DNA of 7,282 nucleotides from an uncultured Christensenellaceae bacterium (GTDB lineage Bacteria; Bacillota; Clostridia; Christensenellales; Aristaeellaceae), in the NCBI GenBank assembly GCA_905236495.1, contig CAJOPV010000197.1:1-7282 (forward strand). The letters run 5' to 3'. Position 1 is the first letter of the stretch; every line of letters starts with the position of its first letter. Shown here piece after piece: positions 1 to 6,317 of this stretch. The notes below the pieces were generated by a model, which did not search any database, had not been told where the DNA came from, and worked only from the letters and a program-made list of their open reading frames with translations. The position numbers and the translations under genes are program-made.

Positions 1-1
1 C

Positions 2-490
2 CGGGCGGTAAGCATGGTGCCGGTCATTATGCTCACTGCCAAGGGGGAAGAGGTGGATAAGCTGCTGGGCTTTGCCCTGGGGGCGGATGATTACATCGTC
101 AAGCCCTTTTCTCCCCGGGAGATCGTATCCCGTATCCAGGTGATCTTCCGCCGGCTCAACCAGATGCTGTCGGCCCCGGAGCAGGGGAAGCTGACGGTGG
201 GGAATACGGAGATCGACCTGAAATGCTACGAGGTGCGGGTGAATGGGGAAGGGGTGCTCTTATCCCCCAAGGAGGTGGAGATCCTCTACCTCATGGCGGA
301 GCATCCCCGCCAGGTATTCACCCGGGAGCAATTATTGGATAATATCTGGGGCTTTGATTTCAACGGCGATCCCCGGGTGGTGGATACCAGCATCAAGCGC
401 ATCCGCAAAAAGCTGCCGCCGGATACCGCGGTGCAGATCAGATCGGTGTATGGCGTAGGCTACAAAACGGAGGTGGGGGAGGATGCTTAG
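2..490 (+). CDS. OmpR/PhoB-family response regulator, 5'-truncated by window edge
   Basis: DNA-binding response regulator that is phosphorylated by the kinase encoded next to it and controls transcription. The frame is open to the left edge (the first codons read R-A-V-S before the first Met at 14), so the N-terminal half of the receiver, including the phospho-accepting Asp, lies outside the window. Counting Met at 14 as residue 1, the remaining receiver part shows the MLTAK strand with the conserved Thr8, then GADDYIVKPF with the conserved Lys30. A winged-helix domain follows at about 60-155: LSPKEVEIL, the recognition helix region DPRVVDTSIKRIRKKL, and the wing motif IRSVYGVGYK near the end. 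Family members are usually about 225-235 residues, so about 70 are missing. Its stop overlaps the kinase start by 8 nt, which implies translational coupling. The target genes cannot be read from this fragment. Family assignment is firm. Confidence 0.95.
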   Translation, partial: RAVSMVPVIMLTAKGEEVDKLLGFALGADDYIVKPFSPREIVSRIQVIFRRLNQMLSAPEQGKLTVGNTEIDLKCYEVRVNGEGVLLSPKEVEILYLMAEHPRQVFTREQLLDNIWGFDFNGDPRVVDTSIKRIRKKLPPDTAVQIRSVYGVGYKTEVGEDA

Positions 491-2195
491 ATCGTCCTCC
501 GCCCTGTCCCGGGTGCTGTGGCAGGTGGTGCTGAGCATGGCGGTGATCACCGCGGTGTTTTTCGCCCTGAGCAGCTATTATTATAACGACACCTATATCG
601 CCACCCACACCGCCGCCCTGGAAAGCGCCCTGGCCCAGGGCCGGGGGGTGCTGGACCGCTGCGCCCGGGGGGAGATGACGGCGGAAGAACTGAAAAGCGC
701 GGTGAACCCGCCCCTGACCGTTGACAGCGGTTTTTTCATGCTGCTGGGACGGGACCGGCAGGTGCTGGCCTATACGGAGGGGGCGGCGCCCTACTTTGCG
801 GGGGATACCTTAAGCAGGCTTCTGGATCAGCTGCAGTCCGAAAACAGCGCCGTCACCCGGGCCCGGGAAAACGGCACCACCGTGCTGCTCATGGCGGAGG
901 GCTCGGACAGCGGCTACGTCATCGCCGGGCGGCCCTTGCAGGCCTTCAACAGCGCGGCGGTCTCCTTCCGCACCAGGCTTTTGATTTCCATGCTGCTTTC
1001 GGCGGCGCTGATCCTGCTTGTCAGCGCCTTTCTGGCCCGCCAGGCCTCCCGCCCCGCCCGGATCATCAGCGAGATGGCGGGGCGGCTGGCCCAGGGGGAG
1101 CAGGTGACGCTGCCGGAAAACCTGCCCGGGAAGGATACCCGGGAGATCGCCGTGGCCCTGAACGATATGAGCCGCACCGTGGCCCAGGCCATCGGCGAAC
1201 TGAAATATGAAAAGGAAACCCTGGGCCTCATCCTGGAGGGGCTCAAGGAGGGCATTTTAGCCATCGACGAGAAGGGCGGCATCCTGCATCAGAACGCGGC
1301 GGCCTGGGCGCTGCTGGGGGGCGGGGAAACGGAAAGCTGCCTGGCGGTGATGGCGGCGCTTCGGGAGGACAGGCCTCAGGAGCAATGGGACGCGAAGATC
1401 ATCGACGGCAGCCGGGTGCTTTTCTGCGCGGTGAGCCGCCTGCCCGCCGCCGGGGGCCGGGCCAGCCGGGGCACCGTGGCCCTGATCCGGGACGTGACGG
1501 AGGAAGAAAGGCTGGAGCGTACCCGCCACGATTACGTCGCCAATATCTCCCACGAGCTGCGCACCCCCTTATCCTCCATCCGGGGCCTGGCGGAGGGCTT
1601 GCGGGACGGGATGGTGACGGAGGAGGGGGACAGGAGCCGGTATTACAGCATCATCGTAGAGGAATCCAACCGCCTGTCCCGGCTCGTCAACGATCTGCTG
1701 GAGCTGTCCTCCCTCCAGTCCAACCCCGCCGCCTTTGAAACGGAGACCATCGACCCAAACGAATTGATTTGGGAAATGCACGATCGGAACCAGAGCCTGT
1801 TTGAGAAAAAGGGCGTACATTTCCTTCTGTCGCTGCCGGATGCGGCCCTGCCCGCCATTCGCTCCAACGAGGATCGGCTGGCCCAGGTGCTGACGATTTT
1901 TTTGGATAACGCCCGGAAATATACCCCCGCGGGGGGCGAGGCAGTGCTGGGCGCGGAAGGCAGGGAGGGGGCCGTGCGCTTCTTCGTTCGGGATACGGGG
2001 GTGGGCATGGATGAGGAGACCTGCCGCCTGGCCTTCGACCGCTTCCATCAGGCGGAGCGCAGCCACAGCGACGAGGGCAGCGGCCTGGGCCTTTCCATCG
2101 CCAGGGAAATCCTGCAGAAAATGAACGTGAGCATCCAGCTCAAAAGCGCCCCGGGCCGGGGCAGCGAATTTTCCTTCCTGATCCCCACGGCGTAA
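483..2195 (+). CDS. Membrane sensor histidine kinase (HAMP-PAS-HisKA-HATPase)
   Basis: Sensor partner of the response regulator just upstream; it autophosphorylates on His and passes the phosphate on. The 570-residue protein has a first membrane helix at about 11-33, an extracytoplasmic sensor region at about 34-160, a second helix at about 166-185, a HAMP linker at about 186-240 and a PAS-like region at about 248-337. The HisKA H-box ISHELRTPLSSI carries phospho-acceptor His357. The ATPase domain shows the N box DNARKY (Asn476), G1 box DTGVGM (504-509), F box FDRF (518-521) and G2 box GSGLGL (532-537), so all catalytic motifs are intact. The architecture resembles PhoR/WalK/ResE kinases, but the sensor region has no motif that tells me the ligand. 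ATG at 483 lies within the end of the regulator gene, after GGTGGGGGAGG, a good ribosome binding site. No terminator is evident after the stop. Confidence 0.95.
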   Translation: MLRSSSALSRVLWQVVLSMAVITAVFFALSSYYYNDTYIATHTAALESALAQGRGVLDRCARGEMTAEELKSAVNPPLTVDSGFFMLLGRDRQVLAYTEGAAPYFAGDTLSRLLDQLQSENSAVTRARENGTTVLLMAEGSDSGYVIAGRPLQAFNSAAVSFRTRLLISMLLSAALILLVSAFLARQASRPARIISEMAGRLAQGEQVTLPENLPGKDTREIAVALNDMSRTVAQAIGELKYEKETLGLILEGLKEGILAIDEKGGILHQNAAAWALLGGGETESCLAVMAALREDRPQEQWDAKIIDGSRVLFCAVSRLPAAGGRASRGTVALIRDVTEEERLERTRHDYVANISHELRTPLSSIRGLAEGLRDGMVTEEGDRSRYYSIIVEESNRLSRLVNDLLELSSLQSNPAAFETETIDPNELIWEMHDRNQSLFEKKGVHFLLSLPDAALPAIRSNEDRLAQVLTIFLDNARKYTPAGGEAVLGAEGREGAVRFFVRDTGVGMDEETCRLAFDRFHQAERSHSDEGSGLGLSIAREILQKMNVSIQLKSAPGRGSEFSFLIPTA

Positions 2196-2201
2196 CAGAG
2201 G

Positions 2202-2230
2202 TTTTCATTTTCCGCAAAGTATGCTATACT
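2202..2230 (+). promoter_or_regulatory. Sigma-A type promoter with extended -10
   Basis: The -35 box TTTTCA (2202-2207, 4 of 6 to TTGACA) and the -10 box TATACT (2225-2230, 5 of 6 to TATAAT) are separated by exactly 17 nt. A TGC triplet directly before the -10 gives an extended -10. The predicted start is near 2237, leaving a leader of about 40 nt before the membrane-protein gene. It sits 6 nt after the kinase stop, so it separates the two-component operon from the next transcription unit, although readthrough is possible because no terminator lies between them. Confidence 0.7.
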
Positions 2231-2262
2231 GGATGGCGATCTGGACTCGTCCGGCAAAAGAA

Positions 2263-2268
2263 AAGGGG
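2263..2268 (+). promoter_or_regulatory. Ribosome binding site that decides the DUF624-like gene start
   Basis: AAGGGG lies only 1 nt before the ATG at 2270 but 7 nt before the in-frame ATG at 2276. The spacing favours 2276, giving an N terminus MFGKW rather than MRMFGKW. Confidence 0.65.
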
Positions 2269-2275
2269 AATGCGT

Positions 2276-3292
2276 ATGTTTGGCAAGTGGATGAATAATT
2301 ATTATTACGGCAAAAGCGGCAAGGGGGATTACACCAAGGAGGACCTGCCCACCACCCGCTGGCAGCTCTTTTGGGAAATGCTGCGGGTGCGCCTTGCTAA
2401 CCTGTTCCGGCTGAACCTGATGACGGTGGCGGCCTGGCTGCCCCTGCTGATCCTGCTTTTTTACACCATCACCACCACCCTGAACGGCGTGGCGGTCACC
2501 GCCCAGTATTCCGAATACTTATCCACCGGGGAAATGGGCGAACTGACGGAGGAGCAGATCGCGGCCCTCGGGAAAATGGGGGATATGGACGCTGCGGCGG
2601 GGGCCTTGGTGCAGCAGCAGATCATGTCCCTTTGCCTGTGGGCTATTCCGTGCCTTGCAATCCTGGGGCCCGTCAAGGCCGGCGTGGCTTATGTGACGCG
2701 GAACTGGAGCCGGGATGAGCACGCCTTCATCTGGTCCGATTTCAAGGACGCGGTGAAGGAAAACTGGAAGCAGGCCCTGGGGGTGTCCCTGATTTCCTCC
2801 CTGCTTCCCGTCATCGTGTATGTGGGGTATCGGTTTTACGGGCAGCAGTCGGCCTCCAACGTGATCTTCGTGGTGCCCCAGATGCTGCTGGTGGTGCTGG
2901 CGGCGGTGTGGGCCCTGGGCTGCACCTTCATGTATCCCATGATGGTGACGTATAAGGTGACCTTCGGGCAGCTGATCAAAAACAGCCTGGTGCTGGCGGT
3001 GGGCCGCCTGCCCCAGACGGTGGGGATCCGTCTGATCCTGCTGGTGCCGGCGGCCATCGGTTTCGGCGCCTTCTGGTTCACCGGCTCCGTCCTGGCTATC
3101 CTGATCCTGGGCATGTATTACGCGCTGGTGGGCTACGCCCTTTCCCGGTTCGTCATCGCCAGCTATACCAACGCCGTTTTCGACCGCTTCATCAACTCCA
3201 AAATGGAGGGCGTGCAGGTGAACCGGGGCCTTCAGAAGGCGGAGGACGACGAGGACGACGAGATCGAGGAGAAAACCCCTGAGCAGGAATGA
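2276..3292 (+). CDS. DUF624/YesL-like polytopic membrane protein
   Basis: Integral membrane protein of unknown biochemical function, about 338 residues. I assign it to the DUF624 (YesL-like) group from its layout: a short cytoplasmic N terminus with a WQLFWEMLRVRLANLFRLNLM segment before the first helix, then hydrophobic segments at about 49-70, 115-140, 166-187, 196-220 and 251-295. The signature GPVKAGVAYVTRNWSRDEHAF (about 131-151) followed by WSDFKDAVKENWKQ is the cytoplasmic loop typical of that family. In Bacillus some members sit near sugar-uptake genes, but no transporter gene is seen here, so that link does not help. The first external loop (about 71-113) is unusually long for the group. 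The C terminus is a strongly acidic tail (KAEDDEDDEIEEKTPEQE), which could bind cations or a partner; this is inference. The gene is first behind the promoter at 2202 and is followed after 44 nt by the spore-protein gene. The start at 2276 is chosen by ribosome-site spacing. Confidence 0.8.
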   Translation: MFGKWMNNYYYGKSGKGDYTKEDLPTTRWQLFWEMLRVRLANLFRLNLMTVAAWLPLLILLFYTITTTLNGVAVTAQYSEYLSTGEMGELTEEQIAALGKMGDMDAAAGALVQQQIMSLCLWAIPCLAILGPVKAGVAYVTRNWSRDEHAFIWSDFKDAVKENWKQALGVSLISSLLPVIVYVGYRFYGQQSASNVIFVVPQMLLVVLAAVWALGCTFMYPMMVTYKVTFGQLIKNSLVLAVGRLPQTVGIRLILLVPAAIGFGAFWFTGSVLAILILGMYYALVGYALSRFVIASYTNAVFDRFINSKMEGVQVNRGLQKAEDDEDDEIEEKTPEQE

Positions 3293-3324
3293 ATCCGCCG
3301 CCCCTGGGCATCCTGACAGAAAAA

Positions 3325-3330
3325 GGGGGG
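3325..3330 (+). promoter_or_regulatory. Ribosome binding site of the spore-protein gene
   Basis: A run of six G after AAAA (3321-3330) ends 6 nt before ATG 3337. It supports that start over the upstream in-frame ATG at 3289, which lies inside the ATGA overlap with the preceding stop codon and lacks a similar site. Confidence 0.55.
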
Positions 3331-3336
3331 TCGGGG

Positions 3337-3540
3337 ATGCAGCGGCTTTCGCAGGAAGAACGGATGAAATATGAAGTGGCCCGGGAACTGGGCCTGCTGC
3401 CGAAGCTGAAAAGCGTCGGCTGGGCCGGGCTGAGCACCGCGGAAAGCGGGCGCGTCGGCGGCCTGGTGGGGGCCAGGCTTCGGCAAAACCGAAAGGATCA
3501 AGCATGTACAGCGCCTTCGCCCAAGTCTATGACGCCCTGA
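3337..3540 (+). CDS. Alpha/beta-type small acid-soluble spore protein (divergent)
   Basis: DNA-binding spore core protein that, in the family, coats and protects the chromosome in dormant spores and is degraded at germination. The 67-residue product shows the two family signatures: MKYEVARELGL (10-20), which matches the germination-protease cleavage region with the expected cut after Glu13, and GWAGLSTAESGRVGG (28-42), corresponding to the second conserved DNA-contact block ending in VGG. Length fits the usual 60-75 residues. The start at 3337 follows a GGGGGG ribosome site (3325-3330) at 6 nt and places the signatures where expected; an in-frame ATG at 3289 would add 16 unlike residues. Oddities: the last 15 or so residues (including Cys57 and several Pro) do not resemble the usual basic amphipathic end, and this part overlaps the methyltransferase gene by 37 nt. 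I see no convincing sigma-G promoter directly upstream, so expression timing is unclear. Confidence 0.78.
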   Translation: MQRLSQEERMKYEVARELGLLPKLKSVGWAGLSTAESGRVGGLVGARLRQNRKDQACTAPSPKSMTP

Positions 3541-4256
3541 TGGGGGCCGTGCCCTATCAGGCCTGGGCCGATCACTACGGAAAGCTGATGGAAAGCAGCG
3601 GCGTGCCGGCGGGGGGCCGGTGCGTGGAATGCGCCTGCGGCACCGGCAGCCTGACGGTGCCGCTTCAAAAGAAGGGCTATCGGATGACGGGGATCGATCT
3701 GTCCGGCGAAATGCTGGAGATCGCCATGAAAAAGGCCCGGAGCCAGGGGGAAAATATCCCCTTTGTGAAAATGGATATGTGCGATCTGGTTTTGCCCCGG
3801 CGGGCGGACTGCGTGCTGGCTACCTGCGACGGGGTGAATTACCTGACCGCCCCCGCCCGGGCCAAGCGGTTTTTCGCCGCCGCCTTCGAGGCCCTCCGGC
3901 CCGGCGGCGCGCTGATCTTCGACGTCAGCACCCCGGAAAAGCTGAAAAACGCCCTGGGAAACAATACCCTCTTTTCCGACGAAGGGGAAATCGCCTATAT
4001 CTGGCGCAATCGCTGGGCGGAGAAAACCCAGTGCGTGGAAATGGGGCTGTCCGTTTTCGTGCGGCGGGCCGACGGGGCCTACGACCGGCTGGAGGAAGCG
4101 CAGATCCAGCGGGCCCACAGCCGGAAGGAATTGAAGGGCTGGCTCCAGGACGCGGGGTTTGAGCGGATCGCTTTTTACGGGCGTATGCGCATGACCGCCC
4201 CCCGCTCGGGGGACGAGCGCTGGCACGTGACGGCGGTGAAGCCCGGGAAAGCGTGA
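3504..4256 (+). CDS. Class I SAM-dependent methyltransferase
   Basis: Predicted soluble S-adenosylmethionine-dependent methyltransferase of 250 residues; the substrate is not known. The N terminus MYSAFAQVYDALMGAVPYQAW is characteristic of a Firmicutes methyltransferase group. Motif I is VECACGTGSL (41-50), with the glycine-rich GTG turn kept and Glu42 in the acidic position; motif II is GIDLSGEML with Asp65, which should bind the ribose hydroxyls. KMDMCDL (89-95) is the adenine-contact region, and LRPGGALIFDV (131-141) is the post-motif strand/turn typical of Rossmann-type methyltransferases. The C-terminal part (about 145-250) is an added beta-rich region ending in WHVTAVKPG. ATG 3504 follows AAAGGA (3492-3497) at 6 nt, although it lies inside the end of the spore-protein gene. 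It is the last gene before the hairpin terminator at 4293. Small-molecule, protein or RNA substrates are all possible. Confidence 0.88.
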   Translation: MYSAFAQVYDALMGAVPYQAWADHYGKLMESSGVPAGGRCVECACGTGSLTVPLQKKGYRMTGIDLSGEMLEIAMKKARSQGENIPFVKMDMCDLVLPRRADCVLATCDGVNYLTAPARAKRFFAAAFEALRPGGALIFDVSTPEKLKNALGNNTLFSDEGEIAYIWRNRWAEKTQCVEMGLSVFVRRADGAYDRLEEAQIQRAHSRKELKGWLQDAGFERIAFYGRMRMTAPRSGDERWHVTAVKPGKA

Positions 4257-4261
4257 TTTTG

Positions 4262-4290
4262 TTGCAAGTTCCCCGGGATTGTGGTATCAT
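4262..4290 (+). promoter_or_regulatory. Sigma-A type promoter with extended -10, before the zinc-ribbon gene
   Basis: TTGCAA (4262-4267, 5 of 6 to TTGACA) and TATCAT (4285-4290, 5 of 6 to TATAAT) are spaced by 17 nt, with TGG immediately before the -10 box. This is the best promoter match in the window. It begins only 6 nt after the methyltransferase stop. The expected start near 4297 falls inside the left arm of the terminator hairpin at 4293-4315, leaving a leader of about 53 nt. Confidence 0.75.
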
Positions 4291-4292
4291 GG

Positions 4293-4320
4293 GCAAGGGT
4301 CCTATTGGCCCTTGCTTTTT
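4293..4320 (+). terminator. Intrinsic terminator after the methyltransferase gene
   Basis: GCAAGGG (4293-4299) pairs with CCCTTGC (4309-4315). Inside it CC (4301-4302) can pair with GG (4307-4308) around a TATT loop, leaving T4300 bulged. TTTTT follows directly (4316-4320), with a second T run at 4324-4328. This ends transcripts coming from the methyltransferase side. It overlaps the expected start site of the next promoter, so transcripts begun there would lack part of the left arm. Confidence 0.75.
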
Positions 4321-4335
4321 CCGTTTTTGACTGTG

Positions 4336-4343
4336 TAAGGAGG
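4336..4343 (+). promoter_or_regulatory. Near-perfect ribosome binding site fixing the zinc-ribbon gene start
   Basis: TAAGGAGG ends 6 nt before ATG 4350. It rules out the longer in-frame reading from GTG 4281, which would start inside the -10 box region and run through the terminator hairpin. Confidence 0.85.
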
Positions 4344-4349
4344 CCCGCA

Positions 4350-5450
4350 ATGCCCACCGCTTCCCGTTATCGCTGCCCCTGCTGCGGCGCCGCGCTGGTG
4401 TTTTCCAGCCAGACCCAGCAGCTTTCCTGCGATTCCTGCGGCAATTCCTTTCCGCTGGAAACCATTCAGGCTGTCGCCGACGCCCAGGCGCAGAACGATC
4501 AAAACGATCAGATGACCTGGGAAACCCAGGAAAACGCCGGCTTTACCTGGGAGGAAAGCGGCAAGCTGCGGGCCTACCGCTGCGAGGCCTGCGGGGCGGA
4601 GATCGTGGCGGACGCCGATACCGCCGCCACCTCCTGCGTCTATTGCGGCAATCCCTCCATTTTGCCCGGGGTGCTGTCCGGCGCGTACCGCCCGGAGGCG
4701 GTGCTGCCCTTCCAGAAAAGCAAGGAGGAGGCCGTCGCCGCCCTGAAAAAGCATTGCAGCGGCAAGCGGCTGCTGCCCCGGGGCTTCATGGACGGGGGCC
4801 GGCTGGAAAAGATCACCGGCATTTACGTGCCCTTCTGGCTGTACGAGGCCGACGCGGAGGCGGACTGCACCTTTAACGCCACCCGCACCCACGTGCGCCG
4901 GGAGGGGCAGTATCAGGTAACGAGGACGGATCATTTCCTGGTGCGCCGGGGCGGGCGCATGGGCTTTCGCCAGGTGCCGGTGAACGGCTCCACCAAGGCG
5001 GACGACAGCATGATGGAATCCATCGAGCCCTTCGCCCCGGATGAGGCCAAGGATTTCAGCGTAGGCTATCTGAGCGGCTTCCAGGCCCAGCGCCACGATC
5101 TGGACGCCGCGGCGTGCGAGCCCCGGGCCAACGAGCGTATCCGGGCCAGCGTTGCCGCCGCCATGGCGGCTACGGTGACGGGCTACGCAAGCGTCACCCC
5201 GGCCCACAGCCATATCGCCCTGGAGCACGGCAGGGTGCGCCAGGTGCTGTTTCCCGTGTGGATGCTCAATACCCGCTGGAAGGACCAGACCTATACCTTC
5301 GCCATGAACGGGCAGACGGGCAAGTTCATCGGTGATCTGCCTACGGATAAGGGACGCTTCTGGGAATACCTGCTGGGCATCACCCTGGGGGTGGGGCTGG
5401 GCGGCACCGGGCTGCTCTATCTGCTGCTGAGCATGGGGGTGATCGGATGA
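4350..5450 (+). CDS. Membrane-anchored double zinc-ribbon protein (TFIIB-type zinc ribbon)
   Basis: A 366-residue protein of unknown function. Two zinc ribbons are visible, each built from a pair of CxxC knuckles: CPCC (9-12) with CDSC (27-30), and CEAC (78-81) with CVYC (96-99). A larger domain follows (about 112-325) with the recognisable stretches LPRGFMDGGRLEKITGIYVPFWLY (positions 142-165), in which an IYVPFWLY strand stands out, and VRQVLFPVWMLNTRW (296-310); both are typical of this Firmicutes group. A single hydrophobic segment near the C terminus (about 338-364) probably anchors it in the membrane with the ribbons in the cytoplasm. Such proteins are often mislabelled as primosomal helicase-like because of the ribbons; no helicase motif exists here. 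Its stop overlaps the next gene's start as ATGA, implying coupled synthesis with the TPM-domain protein, a pairing I know from other Firmicutes genomes. Function, including any nucleic-acid or metal binding, remains open. Confidence 0.8.
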   Translation: MPTASRYRCPCCGAALVFSSQTQQLSCDSCGNSFPLETIQAVADAQAQNDQNDQMTWETQENAGFTWEESGKLRAYRCEACGAEIVADADTAATSCVYCGNPSILPGVLSGAYRPEAVLPFQKSKEEAVAALKKHCSGKRLLPRGFMDGGRLEKITGIYVPFWLYEADAEADCTFNATRTHVRREGQYQVTRTDHFLVRRGGRMGFRQVPVNGSTKADDSMMESIEPFAPDEAKDFSVGYLSGFQAQRHDLDAAACEPRANERIRASVAAAMAATVTGYASVTPAHSHIALEHGRVRQVLFPVWMLNTRWKDQTYTFAMNGQTGKFIGDLPTDKGRFWEYLLGITLGVGLGGTGLLYLLLSMGVIG

Positions 5451-6214
5451 AAAGAAGGCTGATTCCCCTGTTGATGGCGCTCATGCTGCTGACGGCGATC
5501 CCCGCCTCCTCTGAACTGGAACGGGTGATCGACCCCGCCGAGGTGCTCTCCGCCGATACCGAGGCGCTGCTGACCGAAAAGATCCGTCAGATCGCCGAGC
5601 AGTACAGCTTTGACGTGGTGATCCTGAATATCGCCGATATCGGCAGCTATACCACCTACGATTTCGCCGCGGATTATTATGATTACGGCGGCTACGGCTA
5701 CGGGGAAAACCACGACGGCATCATGCTTTTGATCGTGACGGGCACCCGGGATTATTACCTGATGAATACCGGCTCCGCAGAAAAAATCTTCAAGGACAGC
5801 GTGCTCACCGATATCGAGGAGGATATCCTGCCGTACCTGCGCCGGAACAATTACGAGCAGGCGGAGCGGGTGTTCGTGGAAAAAACGGCTGACCGCCTGG
5901 GGGCCGTGACCCCGGCGGGCCGGGCCAAGCGGTTTTTCCCGCTGCTGATGATCCTGGGGCTGGGTATCGCTTTGATCGTGGTGTTCTCCATGAAGTCCAG
6001 CATGAAATCCGTGCGGAAAAAGCGGGGCGCCGCCAACTATGTCCGGGATGGCTCCTTCCGCCTGCACACCAGCCAGGATCTCTTCCTCTATTCCACCACC
6101 ACCCGCCGCCGCATCGAAACGGATTCCGGCCCCCGGGGCGGAGGCGGCGGCTTCAGCGGCGGCTTCACCGGTCACTCGGGGACACACCACTCGGGCCATG
6201 GGGGAAAATTTTAA
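5447..6214 (+). CDS. TPM-domain membrane protein (YgcG-like)
   Basis: Exported, membrane-anchored protein of 255 residues. A signal peptide occupies about 1-22 (KRR, then the hydrophobic LIPLLMALMLLTAIPA, cleavage probable around Ala20-Ser22). The TPM domain follows at about 27-150, opening with VIDPAEVLSADTEALLTEKI and containing the core strand NHDGIMLLIV (88-97) and YYLMNTG (103-109). A membrane helix lies at about 163-182, followed by a basic KSSMKSVRKKRG stretch, so the TPM domain should face outside and the tail inside. The C terminus is Gly/Ser/His-rich (GGGGGFSGGF, then His243, 247, 248 and 251) and ends in GGKF, as in close Firmicutes relatives. TPM proteins have been linked to phosphatase activity and to photosystem II repair in plants, but the bacterial role is unsettled. 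It is coupled by a 4-nt overlap to the zinc-ribbon gene and followed by the terminator region at 6229-6312. Confidence 0.88.
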   Translation: MKRRLIPLLMALMLLTAIPASSELERVIDPAEVLSADTEALLTEKIRQIAEQYSFDVVILNIADIGSYTTYDFAADYYDYGGYGYGENHDGIMLLIVTGTRDYYLMNTGSAEKIFKDSVLTDIEEDILPYLRRNNYEQAERVFVEKTADRLGAVTPAGRAKRFFPLLMILGLGIALIVVFSMKSSMKSVRKKRGAANYVRDGSFRLHTSQDLFLYSTTTRRRIETDSGPRGGGGGFSGGFTGHSGTHHSGHGGKF

Positions 6215-6228
6215 GGAATATCAAAATA

Positions 6229-6269
6229 GGGGGGAGCCGTTCTTTGGAGCCCAAAGAACAGTTCCCCCC
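6229..6269 (-). terminator. Large hairpin between convergent genes, likely terminator of the mrp-like gene
   Basis: A perfect 9-bp stem, GTTCTTTGG (6239-6247) with CCAAAGAAC (6251-6259), closes a 3-nt loop. Outside a 3x3 internal loop, GGGGGGA (6229-6235) pairs with TCCCCCC (6263-6269), giving a 41-nt structure. Read on the minus strand, it is followed by TATTTT, a modest U tract, which suits termination of the minus-strand gene ending at 6318. It will also form in plus-strand transcripts from the TPM gene. Confidence 0.6.
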
Positions 6270-6271
6270 AC

Positions 6272-6312
6272 CCCCCTTCCAAGAAAAGCGATTGGGAGGG
6301 GGCTTGTTTTTT
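6272..6312 (+). terminator. Intrinsic terminator after the TPM-domain gene
   Basis: CCCCCTTCC (6272-6280) pairs with GGGAGGGGG (6294-6302) as a 9-bp stem with one G-T wobble and a 13-nt loop. CTTG and then six T (6307-6312) follow, so it fits a plus-strand terminator placed just before the end of the convergent gene. The upstream run of six G at 6229 could compete for the C run. Confidence 0.55.
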
Positions 6313-6317
6313 CTAAA

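Noticed and set aside
2270..2275. ATG at 2270 as the start of the DUF624-like gene.
   Set aside because: The ribosome site ends 1 nt before it; spacing to ATG 2276 is 7 nt, which is normal.
3289..3336. ATG at 3289 (ATGA overlap with the preceding stop) as start of the spore-protein gene.
   Set aside because: It would add 16 residues unlike the family, and the G-rich ribosome site sits properly before ATG 3337. Not fully excluded, since coupled starts of this kind are common.
4281..4349. Upstream in-frame GTG start that would add 23 residues to the zinc-ribbon protein.
   Set aside because: It lies in the promoter and runs through the terminator hairpin, and TAAGGAGG at 4336-4343 clearly points to ATG 4350.
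4350..4650. Primosomal helicase (PriA-like) identity for the zinc-ribbon protein.
   Set aside because: Only the CxxC ribbons are shared; there is no Walker motif or helicase domain.
2519..5228. Long open frames on the minus strand opposite the membrane-protein, methyltransferase and zinc-ribbon genes.
   Set aside because: They are low-complexity His/Pro/Gly/Ala/Arg-rich shadows typical of antisense frames in G+C-rich genes and show no recognisable domain.
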